This document shows positions 51,891 through 60,227 of a stretch of DNA of 64,000 nt, one piece after another; positions within the stretch are counted from its first letter, which is position 1; each line of letters begins with the position of its first letter. The stretch covers positions 2,211,001 through 2,275,000 of the forward strand of contig NZ_CP100470.1 in NCBI RefSeq assembly GCF_030323145.1, in the 5' to 3' direction. Position numbers and translations under genes: made by a program. The DNA is from Mesorhizobium sp. C432A (GTDB taxonomy: Bacteria; Pseudomonadota; Alphaproteobacteria; Rhizobiales; Rhizobiaceae). The notes below the pieces were generated by a model. The model was not told the origin of the DNA, ran no database searches, and saw only the letters and a program-made list of their open reading frames with translations.

Positions 51891-52877
51891 ATGCAGTCAC
51901 GGAAATTTGGCCGTACCGGCAGATCAGTCAGCGAGATCGGCTTCGGCGCCTGGGCGATCGGCGCCGCCTGGGGCGAGGTAAATGACGACGATGCGGTCGC
52001 CGCCCTGCATGCCGCGCTCGATGCCGGCGTCAGCTTCCTCGACACCGCCGACGTCTATGGCGACGGCCGTTCGGAAAAGCTGATCGCACGGGTGATGAAG
52101 GAACGCGGCGGCGGGCGCCCGTTCATCGCCACCAAGGCCGGACGGCGGCTGCCGAAGCAGACGGTCGAGGGCTACAGCGTCGAGAACCTCACCGGCTGGA
52201 TCGACCGCAGCCTGAAATACCTCGAGACCGACACGCTGGACCTGGTGCAACTGCATTGCCCGCCGACCGATCTCTACTATCATCCGGAGGTGTTCGAGCG
52301 TCTCGACAAGCTCACCGAGCAGGGCAAGATCCGCAATTACGGCGTCAGCGTCGAGCGCGTCGAAGAGGCGCTGAAGGCGATGCAATATCCCGGTGTCGTC
52401 AGCGTGCAGATCATCTTCAACGCCTTCCGCCAGCGCCCGGCCGAGCTGTTCTTCGCTGAGGCGAAAAAGAACGATGTCGCCATCATCGCCCGGGTGCCGC
52501 TGGCCAGCGGCCTGCTGTCAGGCAAGTTCAAGGCGGACACCAAGTTCGAGAGCACCGATCATCGCCTGTTCAACAGGAATGGCGAAGTCTTCGATGTCGG
52601 CGAGACGTTTTCGGGCGTGCCCTATGAGGTCGGCCTGGCGGCCGTCGAGAAGGTGCGGCCGCTGGTGTCAGGCGACACCACGATGGCGAAATTCGCTCTG
52701 CGCTGGATCCTGATGTTCGACGCTGTGACGGTCGTCATTCCCGGCGCCCGCAATCCGGCGCAGGCGGTTTCCAATGCGGAAGCGGCGGAGCTTGCGCCGT
52801 TGTCCTCCGAGTTGATGGCCAAGGTGAAGGCGGTCTACGACGAGAACATCAAGCCCTACGTGCATCAGCGCTGGTGA
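51891..52877 (+). CDS. aldo/keto reductase
   Basis: 328 residues. The N-terminal RKFGRTGRSVSEIGFGAWAI is standard. The catalytic tetrad is visible: Asp and Tyr in FLDTADVYGDGRSE, Lys in FIATKAGRR, His in TLDLVQLHCPP. C-terminal NADPH-site helix region ARNPAQAVSNAEAAELAPLS. Reduces sugar aldehydes or ketones with NADPH; the exact substrate is unknown. Probably under the FadR-type operator at 51770. Confidence 0.92.
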   Translation: MQSRKFGRTGRSVSEIGFGAWAIGAAWGEVNDDDAVAALHAALDAGVSFLDTADVYGDGRSEKLIARVMKERGGGRPFIATKAGRRLPKQTVEGYSVENLTGWIDRSLKYLETDTLDLVQLHCPPTDLYYHPEVFERLDKLTEQGKIRNYGVSVERVEEALKAMQYPGVVSVQIIFNAFRQRPAELFFAEAKKNDVAIIARVPLASGLLSGKFKADTKFESTDHRLFNRNGEVFDVGETFSGVPYEVGLAAVEKVRPLVSGDTTMAKFALRWILMFDAVTVVIPGARNPAQAVSNAEAAELAPLSSELMAKVKAVYDENIKPYVHQRW

Positions 52878-53084
52878 GCCAGCGCCTGCCGCCCTCGACC
52901 GGCTGACTGACCAGAGGCCAGCCGGGCAAAATTGCGCTCGTCGTTACAAGCTGTGCAGCGGATCCTTTGATCCACCGGTCATTTAATCGGCCGTGCCGCT
53001 TGTTATTGTGCAGTGCAGCAACGATATTGCTGCGTGTGCGTTGTGTGCACGAGTCTGCCCATTCCGGCGCGCAAGGATAACGAT

Positions 53085-54233
53085 TTGCGAGACATATCCG
53101 ATACGATCGCCCGGCTGAGCGCGATGCGCGGCCGGCCAGCCGGTGCAGGACAGAGCAAGGACGATCACCTGTCCGAGATGACAGGGTTCGGGTCCAATCC
53201 CGGCGCCTTGCGCGCGCGGTTTTATCGTCCTGAAAACCTACCGAAGCAGGCGGCGCTGGTCGTGGTGCTGCATGGCTGTACCCAGACTGCCGCCGGCTAC
53301 GACCATGGTTCCGGCTGGACCGAACTCGCCGACGAGCAGGGTTTTGCCGTGCTTTTCCCCGAGCAGCAGCGCGCCAACAACGCCAATCTTTGCTTCAACT
53401 GGTTCGTGCCAGGCGATATAAGCCGCGACAGCGGCGAGGCGCTGTCCATCCGCCAGATGATCGAGGCGGCGGTGGTCACCCACGGTCTCGACCGCAAGCG
53501 GATATTCGTCACCGGTCTTTCCGCCGGCGGCGCCATGGCGGCGGTGATGCTGGCGACCTACCCGGACGTGTTTGCCGGTGGCGCGATCATTGCCGGGCTT
53601 GCCTATGGCAGCGCCTCGACCATCCCCGAAGCCTTCGACCGCATGCGTGGTCATGGCGGACCGTCCAGAAGCGACCTGCAGCGTCTGTTGCGGGAAGCTT
53701 CGCCGCACAAGGGGCCGTGGCCGAGGATTTCGGTCTGGCAGGGCTCGGCCGATACGACCGTGGTGCCTTCCAATGCCGACGCGGTGCTGGCGCAATGGCA
53801 GGGCGTGCACGGCCTCGCTCAAGCGCCGACACGCACGGAAAAGGTCGACGGTCAGAGCCGAAAAGTCTGGTCCGATGGCAAAGGCCGCGACGTGGTCGAG
53901 GCATACAGCATTGCCGGCATGGGCCATGGCACACCATTGCAGGCGAGCGGCGACAATGCTCTCGGCAAAGCAGGGCCGTTCATGTTGGATGTCGGGATTT
54001 CCTCGACGCGCCACATCGCCCGTTTCTGGGGGCTGACGAAGCCAGAGGTACGACGCACGGCGAAAGCCGAGGCCGCTTCAGGCACTGCATTGCAGCCTTT
54101 CTCGCCGAAGGAAAAACCGCGAGCTGTCCGTGTCGATCCGGCCCCGGAGCCTGTCAATCCGCCAGGCGGTCCGGCGGGCGGGATTACCAAGGTCATCGAG
54201 GACGCGCTGCGGGCAGCGGGATTGATGCGCTGA
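53085..54233 (+). CDS. PHB-depolymerase-family esterase
   Basis: 382 residues if TTG 53085 is the start (AAGGA seven bases upstream); the frame is open from 53013 but the extra Cys-rich residues look non-coding. Alpha/beta hydrolase: VVVLHGCTQTAAGYDHGSGW (oxyanion region), lipase box GLSAG near 144, Asp in WQGSADTTVVPSNAD, His in IAGMGHGTPLQ. Matches family PF10503. No signal peptide; probably a cytosolic esterase or intracellular polyhydroxybutyrate oligomer hydrolase. A proline-rich linker ends the protein. Confidence 0.85.
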   Translation: MRDISDTIARLSAMRGRPAGAGQSKDDHLSEMTGFGSNPGALRARFYRPENLPKQAALVVVLHGCTQTAAGYDHGSGWTELADEQGFAVLFPEQQRANNANLCFNWFVPGDISRDSGEALSIRQMIEAAVVTHGLDRKRIFVTGLSAGGAMAAVMLATYPDVFAGGAIIAGLAYGSASTIPEAFDRMRGHGGPSRSDLQRLLREASPHKGPWPRISVWQGSADTTVVPSNADAVLAQWQGVHGLAQAPTRTEKVDGQSRKVWSDGKGRDVVEAYSIAGMGHGTPLQASGDNALGKAGPFMLDVGISSTRHIARFWGLTKPEVRRTAKAEAASGTALQPFSPKEKPRAVRVDPAPEPVNPPGGPAGGITKVIEDALRAAGLMR

Positions 54234-54280
54234 GGCGGAGGCTCGCCCCGCACGAAGGACAAGGGCAAGCACCAGCATCA

Positions 54281-54901
54281 TTATCGCAGCAGGCCTTCGT
54301 CCTCGAACGCATCCCAGCCCTTCAGTCCGGGCGGCGGGCCCTCCGTGTCCCGGGCGTTCCTCGCAGTGCGCGCTTGGCCGGTGCCCTTTCCCGCGCGCGT
54401 CAACGCGGCCTTGCCCGCGCCGCGCCGCCTGTTCTCGGCGACTTCCTGGACATCCTGCTCTCTCCAGACTGTTGCCAAATCGCGGTCCAGGACGTCTTCG
54501 ATGTGGCGCGGGTCGAAAACGTGGAAGGTGACAGACTTTGATCGCCCACGCATCTTGACGGTACGTGTGCCGGTGCTTTGCAGCCGACCGTCCTTGAGCC
54601 ATTTGTGGCGCTCGCGCGAAGAGATCGTAAGGATATCCTCGACCTCGCGCGGAAGCACAGGCAGCGCCTCCACTCCCTCCAGTGTTTTGGAGATGCTGGC
54701 AGAGGCGGCCTTGAACGCTTCCGCTTCGGATTTCGACATTCGCAATGCGATGCGGCCCGTCTCGGCCTTGACGTGCTTCCTGACTGCCCATGGCAGGCGG
54801 GCTCTGACTTCACGTTCGATCCCCTTGGAGCGCACGGCGGACCCGAGTGTCGCTGACGGCGACAACGGCCATTCGGCAATCAGTTGCGGGGACGGGCTCA
54901 T
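54281..54901 (-). CDS. hypothetical protein with MerR-like helix-turn-helix segment
   Basis: 206 residues from ATG 54901 (AGGAAAGC upstream; an ATG at 54940 would add 13 residues). A central segment DILTISSRERHKWLKDGRLQ followed by basic TVKMRGRSKSVTFHVFDPRH resembles a winged helix with recognition helix and wing. The C-terminus is rich in Arg/Ala. No family recognised; DNA binding is a guess from the pattern. Convergent with the esterase gene. Confidence 0.6.
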   Translation of the reverse strand: MSPSPQLIAEWPLSPSATLGSAVRSKGIEREVRARLPWAVRKHVKAETGRIALRMSKSEAEAFKAASASISKTLEGVEALPVLPREVEDILTISSRERHKWLKDGRLQSTGTRTVKMRGRSKSVTFHVFDPRHIEDVLDRDLATVWREQDVQEVAENRRRGAGKAALTRAGKGTGQARTARNARDTEGPPPGLKGWDAFEDEGLLR

Positions 54902-54975
54902 GCTTTCCTGGGGCTGGTTCCGTTGGTTCGATGCTAACACGGCAAGAGCCGGTCAAGCCAAGGCAACAGCGAAAA

Positions 54976-55001
54976 GGGGCAGGTCCGAATAGACCCGCCC
55001 C
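54976..55001. terminator. imperfect hairpin
   Basis: GGGGCAGGTC and GACCCGCCCC separated by six bases, one mismatch, with an A-run before it on the plus strand (T-run on the minus strand). It is a plausible terminator for the minus-strand genes ending at 55083. Confidence 0.5.
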
Positions 55002-55049
55002 TTATGGCCGAAATTGAATGTCGCTCGCAGCGCGCCGACAGCACCCTTG

Positions 55050-55075
55050 GCCCCGCCGCCGTATGGCGGCGGGGC
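55050..55075. terminator. strong GC hairpin after the YflT-like gene
   Basis: Perfect 11-bp stem GCCCCGCCGCC, loop GTAT, and its complement, starting seven bases beyond the stop of the minus-strand gene at 55083. No T-run of its own; together with the hairpin at 54976 it probably ends the stress-gene transcript. Confidence 0.65.
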
Positions 55076-55082
55076 TCGATGA

Positions 55083-55688
55083 TCAAAGTGGGCTGGCGTT
55101 GCGCGTTCTGTCGCGCTCGGCCTCGATGTCGGTGTAGGGGTCGGCATTGGCATCGAAGCCGGTCCAGCCACCGGCTTCGTAGGCGCGTCGGCGGTCTTGC
55201 AGATCGACCGAGTTGGACTCGCCAAGAATACGCTCGGCCTCATCGGCGAGTTCGTCGCTGACCCTGGCGGTCACCATCGTGCCACCGCGGCGAACGCCCT
55301 CCGCATAGACATGCGCATCCCTTTCGGGGACGCCTGACTCGGTCAGCGCCCCGACGATGCCACCGGCAGCGCCACCGACGACCGCGCCGCCAACGGCGCC
55401 GACCGCGGTGGCGGCCAGCCATCCTGCGGCCACGACCGGACCGACGCCAGGAATGGCCATGATGCCGAGCCCTGTCAGAAGCCCGCCGGCGCCGCCAATG
55501 ACGGCTCCAAGACCGGCGCCGCCGGCTGCATCCTCGGCGGCGTTGGAAGTGTCGCCGTCGTCGTACCAGTCATCCGAATTGTTGGCGACGATGCTGATGT
55601 CGGCCTGCGGCACTCCGATTGCCTCCAGTTCGCCGACGGCATCGGAGGCATCATCGTAGTTGTCGAAAAGTCCGGTTACGGTTTTCAT
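55083..55688 (-). CDS. YflT-like general stress protein with glycine-zipper region
   Basis: 201 residues from ATG 55688 (GAGGAGAT upstream). The N-terminal 45 residues KTVTGLFDNYDDASDAVGEL EAIG fit the heat-induced stress protein YflT domain. Residues about 58-115 are a long Gly/Ala-rich hydrophobic stretch (GLGAVIGGAGGLLTGLGIMA and AVGGAVVGGAAGGIVGALTE), likely membrane-associated. Then a BON/YflT-like segment YAEGVRRGGTMVTARVSDEL. Frequently stress-induced in rhizobia. Downstream of the DUF4142 gene by 31 bases. Confidence 0.8.
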   Translation of the reverse strand: MKTVTGLFDNYDDASDAVGELEAIGVPQADISIVANNSDDWYDDGDTSNAAEDAAGGAGLGAVIGGAGGLLTGLGIMAIPGVGPVVAAGWLAATAVGAVGGAVVGGAAGGIVGALTESGVPERDAHVYAEGVRRGGTMVTARVSDELADEAERILGESNSVDLQDRRRAYEAGGWTGFDANADPYTDIEAERDRTRNASPL

Positions 55689-55719
55689 GGTCTTGATCTC
55701 CTCGATCTGGTTCAGAGGT

Positions 55720-56472
55720 TCAGTTGGCGCCGGCAACGACGTTGCCCTGATAATCGAGCGCCACGGTCGTGGTCTTGCCATCCTTGGTGGCCTGACCGCG
55801 CCAGATGCCCTGGTCGTCTTTGGTCAGCTTGGACACGCCGGAGAAGCCGGCATCCTGAATGCGGCTCTTCGCCTGATCCTCGGTGAAGCTGTTGGCACCC
55901 GGGATCGGGGCGGCCGGATTGGTGGTGTCGGTCGTGCTCACGGCCGGGGTGGTGGAGCTGGTGGTCGACGATGCATTGTCGGCGGAAGCGATCTTCTCGA
56001 CCATTTCCTGATGCATTTTGAGCGTCGGCAAGGTCTCGGAGGCGAAGGTCTTCAACTGCGCGTTGTCGCCGTCCTTGGCGTAGCTCTCGAACAGCGTGAC
56101 CGCCTCCGAATGCGCATCGCGCTGCATCTGGACATAGGGCTTGTCGACGGCATCGTTGGCATTCTGCAGAGCCTCCAGATCGGCCTTGTGCTTGGCGTCC
56201 AGCTCCGTCGGCACTTTCAGCTTCTGTTCGCCGGCGATGGTCGCAAGCTTGGCGTTGGCGGCGCCGTGATCGTCGATCATCTTCTTGGCGAAATCCTTGA
56301 CGCCTTGATCCTGGGCCTTGCCTTCTGCGATCTTGCTGGAGTCCACTTCGAACAGGCCGCCGATGGCAGCCTTGTCGACAAAGTCCTGAGCACTGTCGGC
56401 GGCGAAGGCGGGCAGGGCGAAGACCATGGCTGTGGCGGTGGCCAGCGAAGCTAGAAGAACACGTGTTTTCAT
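55720..56472 (-). CDS. exported DUF4142-family protein
   Basis: 250 residues from ATG 56472 (GAGGA upstream). Signal peptide about 1-24 (LLASLATATAMVFALPAFAA). A ferritin-like four-helix DUF4142 domain follows: DFVDKAAIGGLFEVDSSKIA, VKDFAKKMIDDHGAANAKLA, ETLPTLKMHQEMVEKI. A Ser/Thr-rich linker leads to a C-terminal YSIRK-free, beta-rich tail (GIWRGQATKDGKTTTVALDY). Periplasmic, function unknown; often found with stress genes. Confidence 0.88.
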   Translation of the reverse strand: MKTRVLLASLATATAMVFALPAFAADSAQDFVDKAAIGGLFEVDSSKIAEGKAQDQGVKDFAKKMIDDHGAANAKLATIAGEQKLKVPTELDAKHKADLEALQNANDAVDKPYVQMQRDAHSEAVTLFESYAKDGDNAQLKTFASETLPTLKMHQEMVEKIASADNASSTTSSTTPAVSTTDTTNPAAPIPGANSFTEDQAKSRIQDAGFSGVSKLTKDDQGIWRGQATKDGKTTTVALDYQGNVVAGAN

Positions 56473-56727
56473 GGACAGAGATCCTCGTTGGGGCACACAT
56501 CGTGCTGTGAGCCTAACCAGTGCGGCCAAGCTTTGTTCCGCCGCCCAAGCGTTATAACCGGGAGGGTCGATGCCGCGATGATGGCCCCTCGTCAGCGGCT
56601 TTTTGCGCCTTTGCCATGCCGACGCTGAGGACGGCGACCCGCTCGATGGGCGCCTTGCAAGTCGATCAAAAAGGGAAACGAGGCCCTTCGCCGCCGGCAA
56701 GTGAACACCGCGGTGACCTATCGAAGT

Positions 56728-56916
56728 TCAGCGATCGTTGCGTTCGAGGCGGCGCGCAACCTCTGTTTGTGCGACCTGCAGCAGCGTGTCTATTTCGAAC
56801 ATCGCCGCCGCATGGCCGCCGTCGCGAATGACACGGCGGGCGCGGTGCAGCAGGTCGGAGACCGTCCGCAGCGTTTCAGCATGGCTCGATCGATTCGACA
56901 AATGCGTGCCCTCCAT
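56728..56916 (-). CDS. small hypothetical protein
   Basis: 62 residues from ATG 56916, or 90 residues from ATG 57000. Neither start has a good ribosome site. The C-terminal 50 residues look like a helical domain (TLRTVSDLLHRARRVIRDGG, IDTLLQVAQTEVARRLERND), which supports real coding, but no family is recognised. Confidence 0.45.
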   Translation of the reverse strand: MEGTHLSNRSSHAETLRTVSDLLHRARRVIRDGGHAAAMFEIDTLLQVAQTEVARRLERNDR

Positions 56917-57045
56917 CAGCCACAACCGTTGGATCGGGAGAGTGTTCCCAAAGTTAGCGGCCGGCCGGGCGAATGACTGTGACGCAGGCAGCGGAACCAT
57001 CCTTGTCCGTTGGCCGTTCCCCCTGCCTCAACGAAAGGAACAGCC

Positions 57046-57420
57046 ATGGCCGACAACGACACCCCGAAGGACACCGCGAAGGACACCCCCAAGGACACCC
57101 CGAAGATTTCCGCCCGAGAGGCCCAGGAGGCCCTGGAGAAGCAGGTCGCATCGCTGAGGCGCGAGATCAGCAAGATCAACCGGACGCTTGCCGACCGCGC
57201 AGAAGATGCCGTCGGCGAAGCCGGCGGCTGGTACGGCAGCGCGACCGAGCGCGCGGCACGGGCAACGCAGCAGCTGAGATCGCAGGCGCAGACGGTGTCC
57301 GAAGCCGTCCAGCAAAATCCCGGCACCATCAGCAGCGCTTTCGTGCTTGGTGGCATTGCCGGGTTGTTGATCGGCATGCTGCTCGGGCAAAGCCAGGAAC
57401 GCGACCGAGGCTGGTTCTAG
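57046..57420 (+). CDS. DUF883/ElaB-like membrane-anchored protein
   Basis: 124 residues from ATG 57046 (AAAGGAA upstream). The N-terminus carries imperfect repeats of DTPKDTAKD type, then a long amphipathic helix (EALEKQVASLRREISKINRT) and one C-terminal membrane segment (VLGGIAGLLIGMLLG) followed by QERDRGWF. This layout is that of ElaB/YqjD-type ribosome- or membrane-associated stress proteins. Followed by a terminator at 57444. Confidence 0.75.
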   Translation: MADNDTPKDTAKDTPKDTPKISAREAQEALEKQVASLRREISKINRTLADRAEDAVGEAGGWYGSATERAARATQQLRSQAQTVSEAVQQNPGTISSAFVLGGIAGLLIGMLLGQSQERDRGWF

Positions 57421-57443
57421 CGAGGTATCTTACGACCTATTGC

Positions 57444-57466
57444 GCCCGCCGGCTTTGCCGGCGGGC
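57444..57466 (+). terminator. intrinsic terminator after the DUF883-like gene
   Basis: Perfect 10-bp stem GCCCGCCGGC, loop TTT, and its complement, followed by CTTGTATTTAT. Lies 23 bases after the stop. Confidence 0.8.
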
Positions 57467-57543
57467 CTTGTATTTATGGACGCCAGATCAGTATCGCTTG
57501 AGTGAAAAGCTCCCCGCTCCGAAATTCGGCGTTGACGGCTAGT

Positions 57544-57561
57544 CCTACTAGTAGGTAGGTA
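57544..57561. promoter_or_regulatory. TetR operator at its own gene
   Basis: CCTACTAGTAGG, a perfect 12-bp palindrome, continuing as TAGGTA; it ends six bases before the TetR start codon and overlaps the ribosome site. The motif CTAGTAGGTA is shared with the site at 58219, pointing to autoregulation. Confidence 0.75.
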
Positions 57562-57567
57562 AACGCC

Positions 57568-58155
57568 ATGAGCAACCTTGTGGCGACCTCCGATCAGATT
57601 CTGGCGTCCGCGCGAAACTTCATCGTGGCCGGCGGCTACAACGGATTCAGCTATGCCGATATCGCCGGCGAGGTGGGGATCCGCAAGGCGAGCATCCACC
57701 ATCATTTCCCCAGCAAGGTCGATCTTGTCCGCACGCTTGTGGCGCGCCATCGCGAGCGTACCGAGGCCGGCATGGCAGATCTGGAAAGTAAACTCCCAGA
57801 CCCGCTTGCACTGCTTCAGACCTATGCCGACTACTGGGCAAAATGCATCGAGGATGCGAGCGTTCCGTTTTGCGTCTGCGCGCTGCTTGCCAGCGAACTC
57901 CCGGCGCTCCCGGCTGAAATTGCCGTCGAAGTGCGGGCTTACTTCAGGTTTCTGTCGTCCTGGTTGACCAGGGTCATGGAGCGCGGCGCCGAGCAGGGGG
58001 TTCTCGGATTTGCAGGCTCGGCGGAGCTGGAGGCAGAGACCTTCATGGCGACCGTTCATGGCGCCATGCTGTCCGCGCGCGCCTATGGCAACCCCGCCAT
58101 CTTCGGCGCCATTCTGACGCCGACCGTTCAGCGTCTGTCTCGGAAGGTTCACTAA
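57568..58155 (+). CDS. TetR/AcrR family transcriptional regulator
   Basis: 195 residues. HTH at about 8-55: ILASARNFIVAGGYNGFSYA then IAGEVGIRKASIHHHFPSKV. The ligand domain has a CVCALLASELPALPAEIAVE segment with two Cys near 105, which could serve as a redox or electrophile sensor (inference). Operator-like palindromes occur directly upstream of it and of the DUF308 gene that follows, so both are likely repressed together. Confidence 0.92.
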   Translation: MSNLVATSDQILASARNFIVAGGYNGFSYADIAGEVGIRKASIHHHFPSKVDLVRTLVARHRERTEAGMADLESKLPDPLALLQTYADYWAKCIEDASVPFCVCALLASELPALPAEIAVEVRAYFRFLSSWLTRVMERGAEQGVLGFAGSAELEAETFMATVHGAMLSARAYGNPAIFGAILTPTVQRLSRKVH

Positions 58156-58218
58156 CAGGGAATTTGCGCGACAGGGGCGGCGAGCCCCTCCGCCGAATTC
58201 TCTTCGACGCATCCATCG

Positions 58219-58238
58219 TACCTACCTTCTAGTAGGTA
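58219..58238. promoter_or_regulatory. TetR operator at the DUF308 gene
   Basis: TACCTAC-6-GTAGGTA, perfect 7-bp arms, 23 bases before the DUF308-type gene start. Shares CTAGTAGGTA (AAAC) with the site in front of the TetR gene at 57544. Confidence 0.8.
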
Positions 58239-58261
58239 AACACAAAAAGGAAAATCCGAAA

Positions 58262-58837
58262 ATGCTTGTCAAGACGAATGAAGCCAACCAATCCTCGTGG
58301 CTCAAGAGCTACTATTTCATACGCTTTGCCGTGGCGGCGGCCTGGGTGCTGCTGGCCTTTACTGCCTCCAGGACAATGACGTCCCTGGCAGCCATCATGT
58401 TGGTCGCCTATCCCGCCTGGGATGCGCTGGCCAATTTCGTCGACGCCCAGCGCAGCGGCGGGCTAAGCCGCAACAAGACGCAGCTGCTGAATTTGGTCAT
58501 CAGCATCATCACCACGGCGGCGGTCGCCATTGCTCTGGGCAAAAGCATGAATGCGGTGCTCGCGGTGTTCGGCGTCTGGGCGGTCCTGTCGGGCCTTTTT
58601 CAGTTGGCAACCGCAGTCCGGCGCTGGAAGTCCGGCGCGCAGTGGGCAATGGTGCTGAGTGGCGCCCAGTCGGCGCTGGCCGGCATCTTTTTTGTGAGGA
58701 TGGCTGGCAGCGCTGCGACGGTCGGCATCACCGATGTCGCGCCCTATGCCGCGTTCGGCGCCTTTTACTTCCTGGTCTCGGCAGCCTGGCTGACGGTGAG
58801 CGACGCGCGGCGCAAGGCGGCTGAGGCCGCCGGCTGA
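58262..58837 (+). CDS. DUF308/HdeD-like integral membrane protein
   Basis: 191 residues with about six hydrophobic segments (YYFIRFAVAAAWVLLAFTAS, LVISIITTAAVAIALG, AVLAVFGVWAVLSGLFQLAT and others). HdeD-type DUF308 proteins are inner-membrane stress proteins of unclear mechanism. The TetR-type operator upstream and the adjacent TetR gene make it the probable regulated effector. Short Lys/Arg-rich C-terminus in the cytosol. Confidence 0.8.
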   Translation: MLVKTNEANQSSWLKSYYFIRFAVAAAWVLLAFTASRTMTSLAAIMLVAYPAWDALANFVDAQRSGGLSRNKTQLLNLVISIITTAAVAIALGKSMNAVLAVFGVWAVLSGLFQLATAVRRWKSGAQWAMVLSGAQSALAGIFFVRMAGSAATVGITDVAPYAAFGAFYFLVSAAWLTVSDARRKAAEAAG

Positions 58838-58954
58838 GGCGCCGATCGTTCGAAACGGGATTTGTGGTCGGCGCCGCCCGCGCGGCGCCCTCGACAGGTG
58901 AGTTGAGTTTCCCTGCCGCGGTCGTATGTTGTTGACCGTAGTGGAGGATCACAA

Positions 58955-59164
58955 ATGCCCATTCGACGCAAAGCCACCGAGGCCGGCGTTTTGCAGCCAT
59001 CCGAACTCGAGCTGTTGGGCCGTGTATTCGAGCAGCTTAAGCGCGACGGTCAGTCGCCCGAAGCACGCGACGCCATCGCATCCCGGATTATCGCGAACTA
59101 TATGGCCGGCGTGGTCGACGAAGCCGAGCTCGTCAGTCTTTCGAGGCAACCGCTGGGCCGGTAG
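58955..59164 (+). CDS. small conserved-looking hypothetical protein
   Basis: 69 residues; GGAGG seven bases before ATG 58955 strongly supports translation. Mostly helical: SELELLGRVFEQLKRDGQSP and RDAIASRIIANYMAGVVDEA. No signal peptide. Function unknown. Precedes the PilZ gene by 59 bases. Confidence 0.7.
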   Translation: MPIRRKATEAGVLQPSELELLGRVFEQLKRDGQSPEARDAIASRIIANYMAGVVDEAELVSLSRQPLGR

Positions 59165-59223
59165 TGCGCTTTCCATTCCGGGTTCAGAAGAGTTTCAGGT
59201 CGTCACATCAGAGGGATAAGGCA

Positions 59224-59493
59224 ATGCCGACTGACCCACCGATAGAGCGACGGTCGCATATCCGTGATCTTGTTCTGAAGGAAGCGACAATCCGCGTTGG
59301 CGACGCCAGTATCAATTGTCTGGTTTGCAACCAGCACGCCCACGGTGCGGAGCTGCGGGTGAAGGCCGATATCGCAATCCCCGACCGTTTCGTGCTTCAC
59401 GTGCCGGTCGATCATACCAGCTATCGCGCCGTGGTGCGGTGGAGACGGAACGAGCGACTTGGGGTGCAACTCGATTCGGGACGGCAGGCGTAG
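59224..59493 (+). CDS. PilZ-domain protein
   Basis: 89 residues from ATG 59224 (GATAAGG upstream). The single domain begins RRSHIRDLVLKEATIRVGDA, corresponding to the RxxxR c-di-GMP motif (R-x-x-x-R as RSHIR), and has the later (D/N)xSxxG equivalent replaced by NQHAHGAEL, followed by the beta strand YRAVVRWRRNERLGVQLDSG. Single-domain PilZ proteins in alphaproteobacteria may or may not bind c-di-GMP; the second motif is weak here. Confidence 0.8.
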   Translation: MPTDPPIERRSHIRDLVLKEATIRVGDASINCLVCNQHAHGAELRVKADIAIPDRFVLHVPVDHTSYRAVVRWRRNERLGVQLDSGRQA

Positions 59494-59663
59494 ATGGCGG
59501 TAGCCGGGACGGATCACCCAGCTGTTCAAGTGCAGGGTTGATGGGACAAGGCAGGGCTCGTTTGCGGCACGAACGCTTCCTTCCATGCTGCTTGCGATTT
59601 GCAATCAGTTGCGATAGCCTCTGACCGCTTGCATTACAAGCGGTTGGTCCGTGGACCCACTAG

Positions 59664-60227
59664 GTGAAGGCGCTGCTTTTGGGCAAACTTATCTTGGGAA
59701 TGAACGTTTCCATCGATGGCTATGTCGATGACCTTGCCGGAAATCTGGTCATGGGCGCACCAAGCCAGAAGCACTTCGAGTACTGGATCGAGACGATTCG
59801 CAACCATGCCGGCGCTGTGTATGGCCGCCGGATGTACGAGGTCATGCGCTATTGGGACGATGATCACGCGGAATGGGATGCTTCGCTTCGCCAGTTCGCG
59901 ACACTCTGGCGCAAGCTGCCCAAATGGGTCGTTTCGCGCACACTTTCACGGGTCGGCCCGAACGCCACCCTCATCTCCGGCGATATTGAAACGCAGATTC
60001 GCGAGATCGCGGCCCGCAAGGAGGGTATCCTGAGCGTTTCCGGTCCGGAACTGGCCGGTCTTATGACCGGGCTGGGCCTGATTGAGGAATATCACCTGCA
60101 CGTGAGGCCGTTCGTGCTCGGCAAGGGCAAGCCTTTCTTCCACGAGGCAAGGCCTCCGCTGCAACTGGTGTCGAGCACATTGATCGATGACGATACGGTT
60201 CATATGATCTATGTGCCGCGAGGCTGA
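59664..60227 (+). CDS. dihydrofolate-reductase-like (RibD C-terminal) protein
   Basis: 187 residues if GTG 59664 is used; TTG 59679 with GAAGG upstream, or ATG 59700, are alternatives. Pattern: KLILGMNVSIDGYVDDLAGN (cofactor and substrate strand), YGRRMYEVMRYW, KWVVSRTL, ILSVSGPELAGLMTGLGLIE and EYHLHVRPFVLGKGKPFF. Typical of the yyaP/RibD C-terminal family; probably an NADPH-dependent reductase of unknown substrate. Confidence 0.85.
   Translation: MKALLLGKLILGMNVSIDGYVDDLAGNLVMGAPSQKHFEYWIETIRNHAGAVYGRRMYEVMRYWDDDHAEWDASLRQFATLWRKLPKWVVSRTLSRVGPNATLISGDIETQIREIAARKEGILSVSGPELAGLMTGLGLIEEYHLHVRPFVLGKGKPFFHEARPPLQLVSSTLIDDDTVHMIYVPRG

Noticed and set aside
52899..52925. CCGGCTG / CAGCCGG hairpin after the aldo/keto reductase
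   Set aside because: Seven-base stem with a long loop and no T-run; too weak to call a terminator.
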